From the NCBI GenBank assembly GCA_023489275.1, contig JAMDDD010000007.1:1-34271 (forward strand): a stretch of 34,271 nt of DNA, read 5' to 3'. The notes beneath the pieces are model-generated. The model was not told the origin of the DNA. It worked only from the letters and a program-made list of their open reading frames with translations, and ran no database searches. Source of the stretch: Actinomycetota bacterium (lineage in GTDB: Bacteria > Actinomycetota > Thermoleophilia > BMS3ABIN01). The position numbers were made by a program, and so were the translations under genes. Of the stretch, positions 9,314-17,540 are shown in pieces (position 1 is the first letter of the stretch; every line of letters begins with the position of its first letter).

Positions 9314-9350
9314 GGTTTTCTTTGCATCTACCCGATTGTTTTTTAATTTT

Positions 9351-9378
9351 ATCCAGAATCCGGCATCCGCAATCCAGC
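9351..9378. repeat. Heptad array A: ATCCAGA ATCCGGC ATCCGCA ATCCAGC
   Basis: Four in-phase heptamers sharing ATCC, immediately upstream of the aldo/keto reductase gene. Confidence 0.75.
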
Positions 9379-9446
9379 CTTCGATTGCCCGCGTTATTTT
9401 CCGGGCAAAGGGGGCATAGTATTCGAAAGCGGCACGGACCAATTAA

Positions 9447-9746
9447 ATGCGCATGTTTGCGAGAAACATTATTTCCGGAGATCCGGTAAACGCCGGCGGG
9501 AAGACCTTGATCCCTGAAGCAAAAAGGATTACGGTGCGTCTTCCCCGCCGGAACCCGCGCGCCGCCCGTGGCATGGTGCGGGCGAGGCCGGCGGCGATTC
9601 TGGCCGTAGAGCCCGGGCTCCCGGTTTCACGGATTCGGATCAATGATGCCACTCGCAGGGCGCAGGTCCTCATTGTCCTGGCAACAGCCGGGGTGGCGCT
9701 GCTGCTGAGGACACCGCGCCGGCAGCACGACCGGCTGATCGGTTGA
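9447..9746 (+). CDS. Small membrane protein resembling a divergent, Gly-rich-less GerW/YtfJ-like protein
   Basis: MRMFARNIISGDPVNAGGKTLIPEAKRITVRLP...RPAAILAVEPGLPVSRIRINDATRRAQVLIVLATAGVALLLR parallels the order of blocks in the next gene (GKPVEAGDTKIIPAAQV...RPVAAVVASPQGVRVEPVIDKTRIAMTAMIAGAFIL). No strong RBS seen. Confidence 0.6.
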   Translation: MRMFARNIISGDPVNAGGKTLIPEAKRITVRLPRRNPRAARGMVRARPAAILAVEPGLPVSRIRINDATRRAQVLIVLATAGVALLLRTPRRQHDRLIG

Positions 9747-9804
9747 AAGCCAGTGAGCGACTATGTGTCTCAGAAATAAAGATATATCAGGAAGGAAGGG
9801 TTCC

Positions 9805-10212
9805 ATGAATGAAGAATCTTCATCAATAGCAACTGAAGAAAACCAGAGCAAAACCCTGGAGATGACAGAAGAGACTCTCGACAAATTTCTGAAAACCGTC
9901 AGCGTCGATTCCGTTTACGGGAAGCCGGTCGAGGCAGGTGACACCAAGATCATTCCAGCGGCTCAAGTGATGGGCGGCCTGGGATTCGGCTCCGGTTTTG
10001 GTTACGGGCGGCATGGAAACAGCCATGAGGCGGGTGAGGGCGGCGGCAGCGGCGGCGGGGGCCGCTCCATGTCCCGGCCGGTGGCGGCAGTGGTTGCCTC
10101 ACCGCAGGGCGTTCGAGTAGAGCCGGTAATTGACAAGACGAGAATCGCGATGACGGCGATGATTGCCGGCGCTTTTATACTGTTCACCACCATCAGAAAG
10201 ATTCTGTCCTAG
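9805..10212 (+). CDS. GerW/YtfJ family (spore germination protein GerW-like)
   Basis: VYGKPVEAGDTKIIPAAQVMGGLGFGSGFGYG...GGGSGGGGRSMSRPVAAVVASPQGVRVEPVID + C-terminal TM; RBS AGGAAGG before ATG at 9805. Confidence 0.85.
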   Translation: MNEESSSIATEENQSKTLEMTEETLDKFLKTVSVDSVYGKPVEAGDTKIIPAAQVMGGLGFGSGFGYGRHGNSHEAGEGGGSGGGGRSMSRPVAAVVASPQGVRVEPVIDKTRIAMTAMIAGAFILFTTIRKILS

Positions 10213-10265
10213 GCCGGCAGCGCGGCCTGACTGATGAATTTCAAAAACCGTTAAGGAGACTGGCT

Positions 10266-10820
10266 ATGGAAGGAACCAGCACTGAGAGCAACCGGCAAAA
10301 GGTGATCGACGCGCTTAATACTGCCCGGAGCCTTGAGTTGAACGCGATCGCGCAGTACATGAACCATCATTACAACCTGGCCAACATGGATTACGGCGAC
10401 ATGGCAATGAACATCAAGCTGATCGCCATTGACGAGATGCGTCACGCGGAATTGTTCGCCGAGCGCATCAAGGAGCTCGGCGGCGAGCCCACGGTGTCAC
10501 CCGGCGGCAAGCCGGCCAAGGACGGCGAGGTCGCGTTCATGTTTGACTCCAATACCAGCCTTGAGAACGGCGCTATCGAAGCTTATAACAGCTTCGTTCA
10601 GGTCTGCCGCGCCAGCGGCGACCACGCCAGCGCCCGGCTGTTTGAGCAAATAATCGACGACGAACAGGCACATTTCAACTACTTTGACAGCGTCCGGGAC
10701 CATATCGCCAGCCTCGGCGATACCTTTCTGGCCCGTATCGCCGGGACGCCATCGGCGACCGGCATTGTCTACCAGGGTTTTGTCGACCGGTTAAACGCCG
10801 GCGGCGGGGGAGCCGCATAG
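10266..10820 (+). CDS. Ferritin-like / bacterioferritin-type protein
   Basis: 184 aa four-helix pattern with diiron ligands: ELNAIAQYMNHHY, IDEMRHAELFAERI, DDEQAHFNYFD. Confidence 0.88.
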   Translation: MEGTSTESNRQKVIDALNTARSLELNAIAQYMNHHYNLANMDYGDMAMNIKLIAIDEMRHAELFAERIKELGGEPTVSPGGKPAKDGEVAFMFDSNTSLENGAIEAYNSFVQVCRASGDHASARLFEQIIDDEQAHFNYFDSVRDHIASLGDTFLARIAGTPSATGIVYQGFVDRLNAGGGGAA

Positions 10821-10833
10821 ATCAACGGGTACC

Positions 10834-10875
10834 GGATCCTGGCTATCGGACTTTGGCTGTTGGACCTTGGCTGGA
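10834..10875. repeat. Heptad array B: GGATCCT GGCTATC GGACTTT GGCTGTT GGACCTT GGCTGGA
   Basis: Six consecutive heptamers each starting GG, directly after the ferritin-like gene. Confidence 0.8.
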
Positions 10876-11067
10876 ATCATTTTGATGCAGCTTCATTTTA
10901 ATCAAGGTCCGGGGCCTTGGGCCCGGAGCCCGATTTTTAAATCCTCTTCCATGCTCTTTTCGCAAGGCCTCGCAACGACCAACCTTTTTAGGTAGATTCT
11001 TAATGGTTTTCTGTCGCGAAGAATATCCCTACAACCTCCCGGGCGGCCGCGCCTGCGGGGCCGGAAC

Positions 11068-12084
11068 ATGAAAGCACTGGTTTTCAAGGACAACGAGCTG
11101 CGGCTGGAAAGTGATTATCCCCGTCCCCGGCGATCCCGGGGGGAGGCGCTGGTGCGCGTGACCGTGGCCGGAATCTGTGCCACAGATCTGGAAATCGTCA
11201 AAGGTTATATGGAATTTGAGGGCGTCCTCGGACACGAGTTCACCGGCGTGGTCGAAGAGGACACCAGCGGACGCTGGCTGGGGAAACGGGTCGCCGGCGA
11301 GATTAACGCCGGCTGCGGCGGGTGCGGGTGGTGTGAGGCCGGACTGGCCAACCACTGCCCGGGCCGGACCGTGCTCGGCATCGCCGGCCGCGATGGCGCT
11401 TTCGCAGAGTACCTGACGCTGCCCGAAGCCAATCTGCATGCGCTTCCGGATGGGATATCCGATCAGGAGGCTGTTTTTGTGGAGCCGCTGGCGGCGGCAT
11501 TTGAAATTCTTGAGCAGGTTGACATCAGCTCGAAGGATAGCGTGTGCGTCCTCGGCGACGGCCGGCTTGGCCTGCTGACGGCGCAAGTACTGGCCGGGCG
11601 GACCGAATCGCTGCTGGCGGCCGGCCGCCACCGGGAAAAGCTGGCGATCCTGCAGGCGAGGGGAATCAAAACCGCGCTTGGCGGCGCCAGACCGGTGGGA
11701 ATAGGGAGCAAGCAGAATGTCAGCCGGTTCAATGGCGAGACCGGCGAGCAGCTTCACGAGTTCGACTTCGTCGTTGACTGCACCGGTGATGCAGGCGGGC
11801 TGGAAGCAGCGCTGGATCTGGTCAGGCCCAGGGGAACGATTATTTTAAAGACCACCGCCGCCGGGCAGCGGCCGGCCGATCTCAATCGCGTGGTCGTTGA
11901 CGAGATCACCCTGATCGGCTCGCGTTGCGGACCCTTCCCGCCGGCCATCCAGGCGCTTGCCAAAAAAGAGATTGATGTCAAAAACATGATCAGCGCCGTC
12001 TTCCCCTTTGACGAAGCGCACCGGGCCATGCGCGCCGCCGCTCAGCAGGGCGCGCTCAAGGTGCTGCTGACCATGGCAAGGTAA
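11068..12084 (+). CDS. Zinc-binding (MDR) alcohol dehydrogenase family protein
   Basis: GICATDLEIVKGYMEFEGVLGHEFTGVV, structural zinc Cys cluster CGGCGWCEAGLANHC, VFVEPLAAAFE, Rossmann VLGDGRLGLL. Confidence 0.95.
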   Translation: MKALVFKDNELRLESDYPRPRRSRGEALVRVTVAGICATDLEIVKGYMEFEGVLGHEFTGVVEEDTSGRWLGKRVAGEINAGCGGCGWCEAGLANHCPGRTVLGIAGRDGAFAEYLTLPEANLHALPDGISDQEAVFVEPLAAAFEILEQVDISSKDSVCVLGDGRLGLLTAQVLAGRTESLLAAGRHREKLAILQARGIKTALGGARPVGIGSKQNVSRFNGETGEQLHEFDFVVDCTGDAGGLEAALDLVRPRGTIILKTTAAGQRPADLNRVVVDEITLIGSRCGPFPPAIQALAKKEIDVKNMISAVFPFDEAHRAMRAAAQQGALKVLLTMAR

Positions 12085-12113
12085 GAGTGAACCGGCGGCA
12101 GGAACCTGCAGCC

Positions 12114-12141
12114 GGAATCAGCGGTCAGGAATCAGTCGTTG
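12114..12141. repeat. Heptad array C: GGAATCA GCGGTCA GGAATCA GTCGTTG
   Basis: In-phase heptamers between convergent dehydrogenase and parvulin genes, running into the parvulin stop codon. Confidence 0.55.
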
Positions 12142-12425
12142 CGGCTGGTAACCTCAATCAGGTGATAGCCGAACTGGGTGCGGACCGGCCCCTGAACCGT
12201 TCCGACTTCGGCGCTGAAGACAACCTCATCGAATTCGCGCACCATCTGGCCGCGTCCGAACTCGCCCAGCTCGCCGCCCCGCTGCCCGGAGGGACAGGTG
12301 GAGTGCTGCCGGGCCAGCTCGGCGAAGTCAGCTCCGGCTTCGATCTCGCTCTTCAGTTGTTCACATTTTTCCTCGCTGTCAACCAAGATGTGTCTTGCGC
12401 TTGCTTTGGCCACCGGTACCTCCAT
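12132..12425 (-). CDS. Single-domain parvulin-type peptidylprolyl isomerase
   Basis: 97 aa VAKASARHILVDSEEKCEQLKSEIEAGADFAELARQHSTCPSGQRGGELGEFGRGQMVREFDEVVFSAEVGTVQGPVRTQFGYHLIEV. Confidence 0.95.
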   Translation of the reverse strand: MEVPVAKASARHILVDSEEKCEQLKSEIEAGADFAELARQHSTCPSGQRGGELGEFGRGQMVREFDEVVFSAEVGTVQGPVRTQFGYHLIEVTSRND

Positions 12426-12556
12426 TTAATTGGTTAAGTGATCCGGATTGTAGCGCAAAATCGGGGGCCAGGGCAGGGCCGCCGTCTTTTAGGAGCGGCA
12501 AATCCGCCTGAATCCGGCGGCGAATGAGGAACAAGTCGTTTGTTAACCCGCGGCGC

Positions 12557-13141
12557 TCAGGCCCCGGCGGATTCACGCCGGTAAATTGAGATGTATGCAT
12601 ACGGGCCGGCTTTAGCCCGGCTCAGGCCGGCAAAACCGGCAGGCTCGACAAGGCTGTCCAGCTCCTCGGGCGCCAGGCGGATGTGAAGCGGCGGGCCGGG
12701 GGTCCCCGCTTCTTTGTTAAACTCGACGATTACCAGACGGCCGCCGGGCTTAAGCACCCGGGCAGCCTCGCGCAGGGCGCCGTCGCCCTTGCCGTCCTCC
12801 ACCAGATCGTGCAGGACCGTTACCATCAGGAAAACATCGGCGGCGCCGTCATCCATGGGGATATTCCTGGAAACGTCGGCAACGGCGGCGGCAAGGTTGC
12901 GCAGCCCTCCGGTGTTGATGCGCTGCCGGAGCTGCTCGATGCCTTCCGGCCAGAGATCGAAGGCATGGATGTTGCTGCCGCTGCCGGCGGTGGTTGCCAG
13001 GGCGACGGCGTAGTTGCCGATGCCGCTGCCGGCGTCAATCACAGTCTCGCCACCCTTGAGCTGAAGCTGCGCGAAAACCGCTTCCTCGTCGATGATCTCA
13101 AAACTGCTTTTGCCGGCGGCAATCGGTTTCCGGTCCGTCAT
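12557..13141 (-). CDS. Class I SAM-dependent methyltransferase
   Basis: GGETVIDAGSGIGNYAVALA, DDGAADVFLMVTVLHDLVE, REAARVLKPGGRLVIVEF. Confidence 0.92.
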   Translation of the reverse strand: MTDRKPIAAGKSSFEIIDEEAVFAQLQLKGGETVIDAGSGIGNYAVALATTAGSGSNIHAFDLWPEGIEQLRQRINTGGLRNLAAAVADVSRNIPMDDGAADVFLMVTVLHDLVEDGKGDGALREAARVLKPGGRLVIVEFNKEAGTPGPPLHIRLAPEELDSLVEPAGFAGLSRAKAGPYAYISIYRRESAGA

Positions 13142-13150
13142 GGTTCCAGT

Positions 13151-13501
13151 TTATCTGACCAGCGACAGGTTCGCCATCTGCCAGCCAATAACCCCGCCCA
13201 TCAGGTTATAGACATTGGAGAAGCCGCTCTGATGGAGAAACCGGCAGGCCATCTCGGAGCGGCTGCCGGTGCGGCAGCTTAAGATGATCGGCCGGTCGCC
13301 GTGCTCTTTCAGGTTTTCCAGGTGCATGCCAATCTGCCGCAGGGGGATCAATACGGCGTCGGGGATGCGGCCGTCGGCATACTCGTGCGGCTCGCGCACA
13401 TCCACGACCAGTGCGTTCTTGTCCTGCATCAGTTCATGCGCCTGCTTGGAATCTATCTGCCGGCAGCCTCCGGGCGCCGGACCAAAACCGCCAAATCTCA
13501 T
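13151..13501 (-). CDS. Rhodanese-like domain protein
   Basis: ALVVDVREPHEYADGRIPDAVLIPLRQIG and active-site loop ILSCRTGSRSEMACRFL. Confidence 0.93.
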   Translation of the reverse strand: MRFGGFGPAPGGCRQIDSKQAHELMQDKNALVVDVREPHEYADGRIPDAVLIPLRQIGMHLENLKEHGDRPIILSCRTGSRSEMACRFLHQSGFSNVYNLMGGVIGWQMANLSLVR

Positions 13502-13792
13502 ACTTTCATCTCCTTATCCAACCTAATTTCAAGTTTGTCGCACGTTTAGAAATTACCGCCGCGGTGCTTCTTCATCTGGGAGCAGTGCGAAAACGCGCAA
13601 TATGAAACTTTTCGACTCAGAAAAGGGGAAAAAGATTCACGGCGGCGCTGCCGGCTGTTTTTTCGATGCCCGCGTCCTGACCGGTGGCGCCGCATCGCCG
13701 CTTCGGCAGCCTGACTCCGGAAAGCGGAAAAAAGGAGAAAATGACCGATCCGGATCATTGCTTTTCCCGTAATTTCATTTTCAGACATTTGA

Positions 13793-13815
13793 CGTTATAA
13801 TAAAGACAAATAACG
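13793..13815. promoter_or_regulatory. Dyad CGTTAT-N11-ATAACG overlapping a TATAAT -10-like element
   Basis: Read directly upstream of the Xre-type antitoxin gene. Confidence 0.45.
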
Positions 13816-13840
13816 CAGCCGGCGAGCATGGAGAGCTCCA

Positions 13841-14272
13841 ATGCATTACAGTCACGTTGAGGAAATTCTTGGCGGCAGGAAGGTGCTCGGGCGCAGCCTC
13901 AACAGTAAAATGGATTTCATCGAGCTGGGCGGCGCCGGGATCAGTAAGGATGCTGCCTCCCATCTGGCCAGGTATCTGTCGCTTTCAATTGCCGGCATGG
14001 CGAAGATGCTGCCGGTTACCGCTCGCACCCTGCAGAGGTACGGAGCCAGGAAGCGTCTGAGTCAGGCTGTCAGCGAGCAGGTGCTGCAGCTTGCCGAGGT
14101 TGTCGCGGAGGGAGAGGAAATCTTCGGCGACCGGGAAAATTTCCTGGCCTGGTTGTCGTTGCCAAACAGGGCGCTCGGCAGCAGGAAGCCCATCGACCTG
14201 CTGTCTTCGCGGTTTGGCGCCGAGCTGGTCAGCGACGAGCTGGGACGCATCGCCCATGGCATTCCTGCCTAG
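13841..14272 (+). CDS. Antitoxin, Xre/MbcA/ParS (DUF2384) type, of RES-Xre TA module
   Basis: 143 aa ...LARYLSLSIAGMAKMLPVTARTLQRYGARKRLSQAVSEQVLQLAEVVAEGEEIFGDRENFLAWLSLPNRALGSRKPIDLLSSRFGAELVSDELGRIAHGI. Confidence 0.93.
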   Translation: MHYSHVEEILGGRKVLGRSLNSKMDFIELGGAGISKDAASHLARYLSLSIAGMAKMLPVTARTLQRYGARKRLSQAVSEQVLQLAEVVAEGEEIFGDRENFLAWLSLPNRALGSRKPIDLLSSRFGAELVSDELGRIAHGIPA

Positions 14273-14733
14273 TGAAGCTCTACCGTATTGCCAAATCCCT
14301 CTATATCCGGGATTTTAGCGGCGCCGGCGCGCGCCTTTACGGCGGGCGATGGAACGAAAAGGGGATGCCGGTTATCTATGCTTCCGAAAGCATTTCCCTG
14401 GCCGCGCTTGAGTTCCTGGTCCATGTGCCCCTGGTGCTGGCTCCCAACGATCTGAGCATCTGCACCTTTGACTTGCCGGACGAGGCTTCAATTAACCGCT
14501 TGAGGAATTCGGCTCTTCCCAACAACTGGAAAGCAAGCCCTCCACTGCCGGAAACAATCCAAATTGGCGCAAAATGGCTGGCGGCAGGCAGAACGCTGCT
14601 GCTGGCGGTCCCCTCGGTTGTGGTCCCGGATGAGACCAATTATCTGATCAACCCTCAACACCGGGAGTTCGGGAAGGTCAGGAAGAAGATCAAACCGTTT
14701 CAGTTCGATTCAAGATTGATAAACAAGCCGTGA
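14272..14733 (+). CDS. RES domain toxin
   Basis: 153 aa KLYRIAKSLYIRDFSGAGARLYGGRWNEKGMPVIYASESISLAALEFLVHV; GTG start overlaps the antitoxin TAG (TAGTG). Confidence 0.93.
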   Translation: MKLYRIAKSLYIRDFSGAGARLYGGRWNEKGMPVIYASESISLAALEFLVHVPLVLAPNDLSICTFDLPDEASINRLRNSALPNNWKASPPLPETIQIGAKWLAAGRTLLLAVPSVVVPDETNYLINPQHREFGKVRKKIKPFQFDSRLINKP

Positions 14734-14751
14734 CGGCCGGCTAAAAAATTT

Positions 14752-15566
14752 TTACTGACCATTCAACTCGCTCAGAAAGCCACCAACTGAGCATATGTCG
14801 CGGGCTTGGTATAACGCACGCACCGGTTTAGAACCCGGCGGAGGAGATCGGTCCGTTCGCTGCGCCGGTTGAAACGATAGCAGAACTCATCGAGATAGGA
14901 TTGCAAATGCTTGGCACTGACGCCGTGAAAGACATCAAGGAGCCAGCGCTTGAGGTTGGAGATGATGATATGCACCCAGGAAAGCAGTTCCGCAGGATTT
15001 TCGACGCCGTCGGCGACCAGGGGTTGATGGTCAAATCCGCTACCCAGCGGCTGGTAGGAGGGGAGGCCGTCCGTGACCAGAACGCTTCCCGGCGTAATAT
15101 AACTTGTAGCCGCGCCCTTCAGACTGAGACCGCCGATGTCTTTGACCACCAGCATGTGAGCCAGGTTGCAACCGCCGCTTTCGTTCTGCTGGGCCATGAC
15201 GGCCACCGGGGTTTTGCCCAGGGCGCCGCGGCCCCGAATGCCTTTGCCAGCGCCGCCGGCATAGGCTTCATCCATCTCCACCACCCCGGCAAGCATCAGT
15301 TCTCCTTCCCCTCTGACCATGGCGCGGGAGCGGCCGCTTCTTATGTGCATGGGCGCGGCCGTGGCCGCAGCGCGGACAGCGAAATCCATCCGGCCAGCGG
15401 TGCTCAAAAAGCGCTTGGCGGCAATCTTCCCGGTTTTGAACATTTCCATGAATTCAATCAATGTCTGGGGGTCGTTCACGGTGCACCTCCTGCCTGAAGC
15501 GTTAACTTCCAAACAGAAGATAGCAGCCGGCTCAGATGGAATCTGAGCAAGTTGAATGGTCAGTAA
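14752..15566 (-). mobile_element. IS1595-family (ISXO2-like) insertion sequence, about 815 bp, degenerate
   Basis: 24-bp TIRs: left TTACTGACCATTCAACTCGCTCAG (14752-14775), right reverse complement TTACTGACCATTCAACTTGCTCAG (15543-15566), one mismatch; contains the ISXO2-like transposase. Target-site duplication not convincingly identified. Confidence 0.88.
14772..15479 (-). pseudogene. IS1595/ISXO2-like transposase, frameshifted and internally deleted
   Basis: C-terminal catalytic part intact (AGVVEMDEAYAGGAGKGIRGRGALGKTPVAV, VTDGLPSY, WVHIIISNLKRWLLDVFHGVSAKHLQSYLDEFCYRFNRR). The zinc ribbon EDCRQALFEHRWPDGFRCPRCGHGRAHAHKKRPLPRH is in a different frame, and the expected segment between zinc ribbon and catalytic domain is missing. 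GTG at 15479 preceded by AGGAGG. Confidence 0.85.
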
Positions 15567-15637
15567 TGGAAAAATACAGGTCGAGAAACAAAATCATCGA
15601 CCTTGCTTTCAGTCTGGCCTGGCCTGGATTGCCGCGA

Positions 15638-15662
15638 GAAAAAGGCCGTCGTGGCGGCCTTT
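15638..15662 (-). terminator. Intrinsic terminator for the Asp-box repeat gene
   Basis: Stem AAAGGCCG / CGGCCTTT with 6-nt loop; on the minus strand followed by a T run. Confidence 0.75.
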
Positions 15663-15724
15663 AATTAATGATTGGCGGAAGCCGGCCTGAATCGGCACGA
15701 CAGATCTTGGCCGATCCTGATCGA

Positions 15725-17269
15725 TCACCTGGGCGGTGGATAATTATAGACATCACCACAGGCGTCCTGGGCGGTAGCCGATATCGTGGTCTTGAAGCTG
15801 GTGACGCCAGCCGGAACCTGATACTTGAGCGTGAACGGGACGGACTGGCCGGCGAAGAGCACGCCAAAATTGACCGGTCCCCAACTCACGGGTGTCAAAG
15901 TCTGCAAATTGACGTTGTCGGTGGAGATAGAGCCCGTGAACTGCGTATCATAAGCGAGATCGCTGCCGTCGTTGGCGATGGTAAAGTCGATACTGAGACT
16001 TCTCGCGTTGAAGTCGTCCAGACTGGCCCAGTAGACCCGGTTCTCCGACAGGGAAAGTGACGGAGCCGAGCAGACCGGGTTGCTGTCGGTGGTGTAGCTG
16101 AAGATGCCTGCGCCGTTGTGGAATGGATCGATCGGATAGCTGCTGTAACCGGCAAGGACGGTGCGATCGGCGGCGAAGTCGGGTGAGACCGCCACGGCGT
16201 CGGCGCTCTTGCAATCATTATTTTGGCTGGTGCAGGCAAGCGAATCGCCCTGGTCGTCGACAAACCCCGCATTCAGTTCGTTCCAGGTGTTGCCGCCGTC
16301 GGTGGACTTGTAGACGTCGCCGGGATAATAACCAGAGCCGGGCGCGTAATCAGTTGTTGACACGAAGAGGGTCTGGTCCTGGTCGAAGTTGGGCGAAATA
16401 GACACATCCGTGATACTTTGGTTGTTGAGCCCCGTGGGATTGGTGCAGCCGTCTCCGACGCTGCAGTTGCCGCCAACCCGGTTCCAGGTGCCGCCGCCAT
16501 CGACAGACTTGTAGATGCCGCCGCCGGTGTTGTAGGCAAACACGGTCTGGTCCTGGGCGTAATCCGGGGAGACGGCAAAATTATGACTGTTGCAACAGAA
16601 GGGGAAACTGACCCCAAACTGAACCCAGGTATTGCCGCCGTCAGTCGATTTGTAGTCATCTCTGAAGAGAGTGTTGTCATTAGCATAGTTCGGCGAGAAA
16701 TAAACCTTGCCGGCGTAACTGGGGTTGTCGCTGTTTTGCGTCCAGTTGGCGCCCCCGTCGGTTGATTTCCAGAGGCCGCTGCCGCCGGTGCTGATAAAAA
16801 CCGTGTGGTCGTTGGCGTAATTCGGAGAGACGGACACGTTGTTGGGCGAACCCCACAGACTGGAAATCTGAGTCAGTTCGCTGAAGGTATTGCCACCGTC
16901 GGTTGATTTTTCGGCCTGGCCGTTGGACCAGTTGGTGATGAAAACAGTCTGATCGTGGTCATAATCAGGAGATACCGCCAGACTTGAAATACGGCTTGTC
17001 CCCAGCCCGCCCATAGCCGCCCAGGTATTGCCGCCGTCAACTGACTTGAACACGCCGCCGTTTCCCGTTGGCACAAAGACAGTGTGGTCGGTGGCGAAGC
17101 CAGGTGAAAAAACGATATCGTTGGCCCAGCCGGGGTTATCCAGATCTAATTGCTTTGTCCACTTGTTCACCCCCGCCGAAGCTGCCGGGACAAGCACCAG
17201 GCCGGCCAGCAACAGGGAAAGAACAAATAACGCTGATATTGTGCCTGATTTGTAGCTTTTTCTCTTCAT
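15725..17269 (-). CDS. Secreted Asp-box (BNR) repeat / beta-propeller-like protein
   Basis: Signal peptide MKRKSYKSGTISALFVLSLLLAGLVLVPAASA; repeated VSPDYAxDxTVF...KSTDGGNTW modules. Confidence 0.88.
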   Translation of the reverse strand: MKRKSYKSGTISALFVLSLLLAGLVLVPAASAGVNKWTKQLDLDNPGWANDIVFSPGFATDHTVFVPTGNGGVFKSVDGGNTWAAMGGLGTSRISSLAVSPDYDHDQTVFITNWSNGQAEKSTDGGNTFSELTQISSLWGSPNNVSVSPNYANDHTVFISTGGSGLWKSTDGGANWTQNSDNPSYAGKVYFSPNYANDNTLFRDDYKSTDGGNTWVQFGVSFPFCCNSHNFAVSPDYAQDQTVFAYNTGGGIYKSVDGGGTWNRVGGNCSVGDGCTNPTGLNNQSITDVSISPNFDQDQTLFVSTTDYAPGSGYYPGDVYKSTDGGNTWNELNAGFVDDQGDSLACTSQNNDCKSADAVAVSPDFAADRTVLAGYSSYPIDPFHNGAGIFSYTTDSNPVCSAPSLSLSENRVYWASLDDFNARSLSIDFTIANDGSDLAYDTQFTGSISTDNVNLQTLTPVSWGPVNFGVLFAGQSVPFTLKYQVPAGVTSFKTTISATAQDACGDVYNYPPPR

Positions 17270-17490
17270 CCCTGGGCCTACTTCTGTCTGAATACAAGTC
17301 ACATTCTGCACATGGTGGTTCAAAATGAAACTTTATTTTACACTTAGGCTTTTTGACTGTCAATAAGTAATCTGCTCCTTTTTTTAACCAGAAATATCAC
17401 TTTACTCAGAAGACCAAGGAAAAAGTAAAATGTAAAATCTCCCCCTCAAGGTAAAAAGACCTGATTTGGATACGGATGCAGAATCGGCAC

Positions 17491-17511
17491 AAAAAAAGCG
17501 GCCCGGGCCGC
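17491..17511 (-). terminator. Intrinsic terminator of glutamate synthase cluster
   Basis: Minus-strand GCGGCCCGGGCCGC followed by TTTTTTT, 30 bp after the stop at 17541. Confidence 0.75.
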
Positions 17512-17540
17512 CCGCAACTGCAGATTGTCAATCACCGGGT

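Noticed and set aside
13546-13788. 80-aa minus-strand ORF upstream of the TA module
   Set aside because: Arg-rich, no RBS or domain signal, likely non-coding intergenic DNA.
14772-15512. Taking the open 246-aa transposase ORF as intact
   Set aside because: The N-terminal third matches the IS1595 zinc ribbon only in another frame and a linking segment is missing, so the ORF is a fusion of frames.
14740-15575. Possible AAAAAT target-site duplication around the IS element
   Set aside because: The A/T-rich flanks match only over about 6 nt and would require extending imperfect TIRs; IS1595 elements usually make 8-bp duplications.
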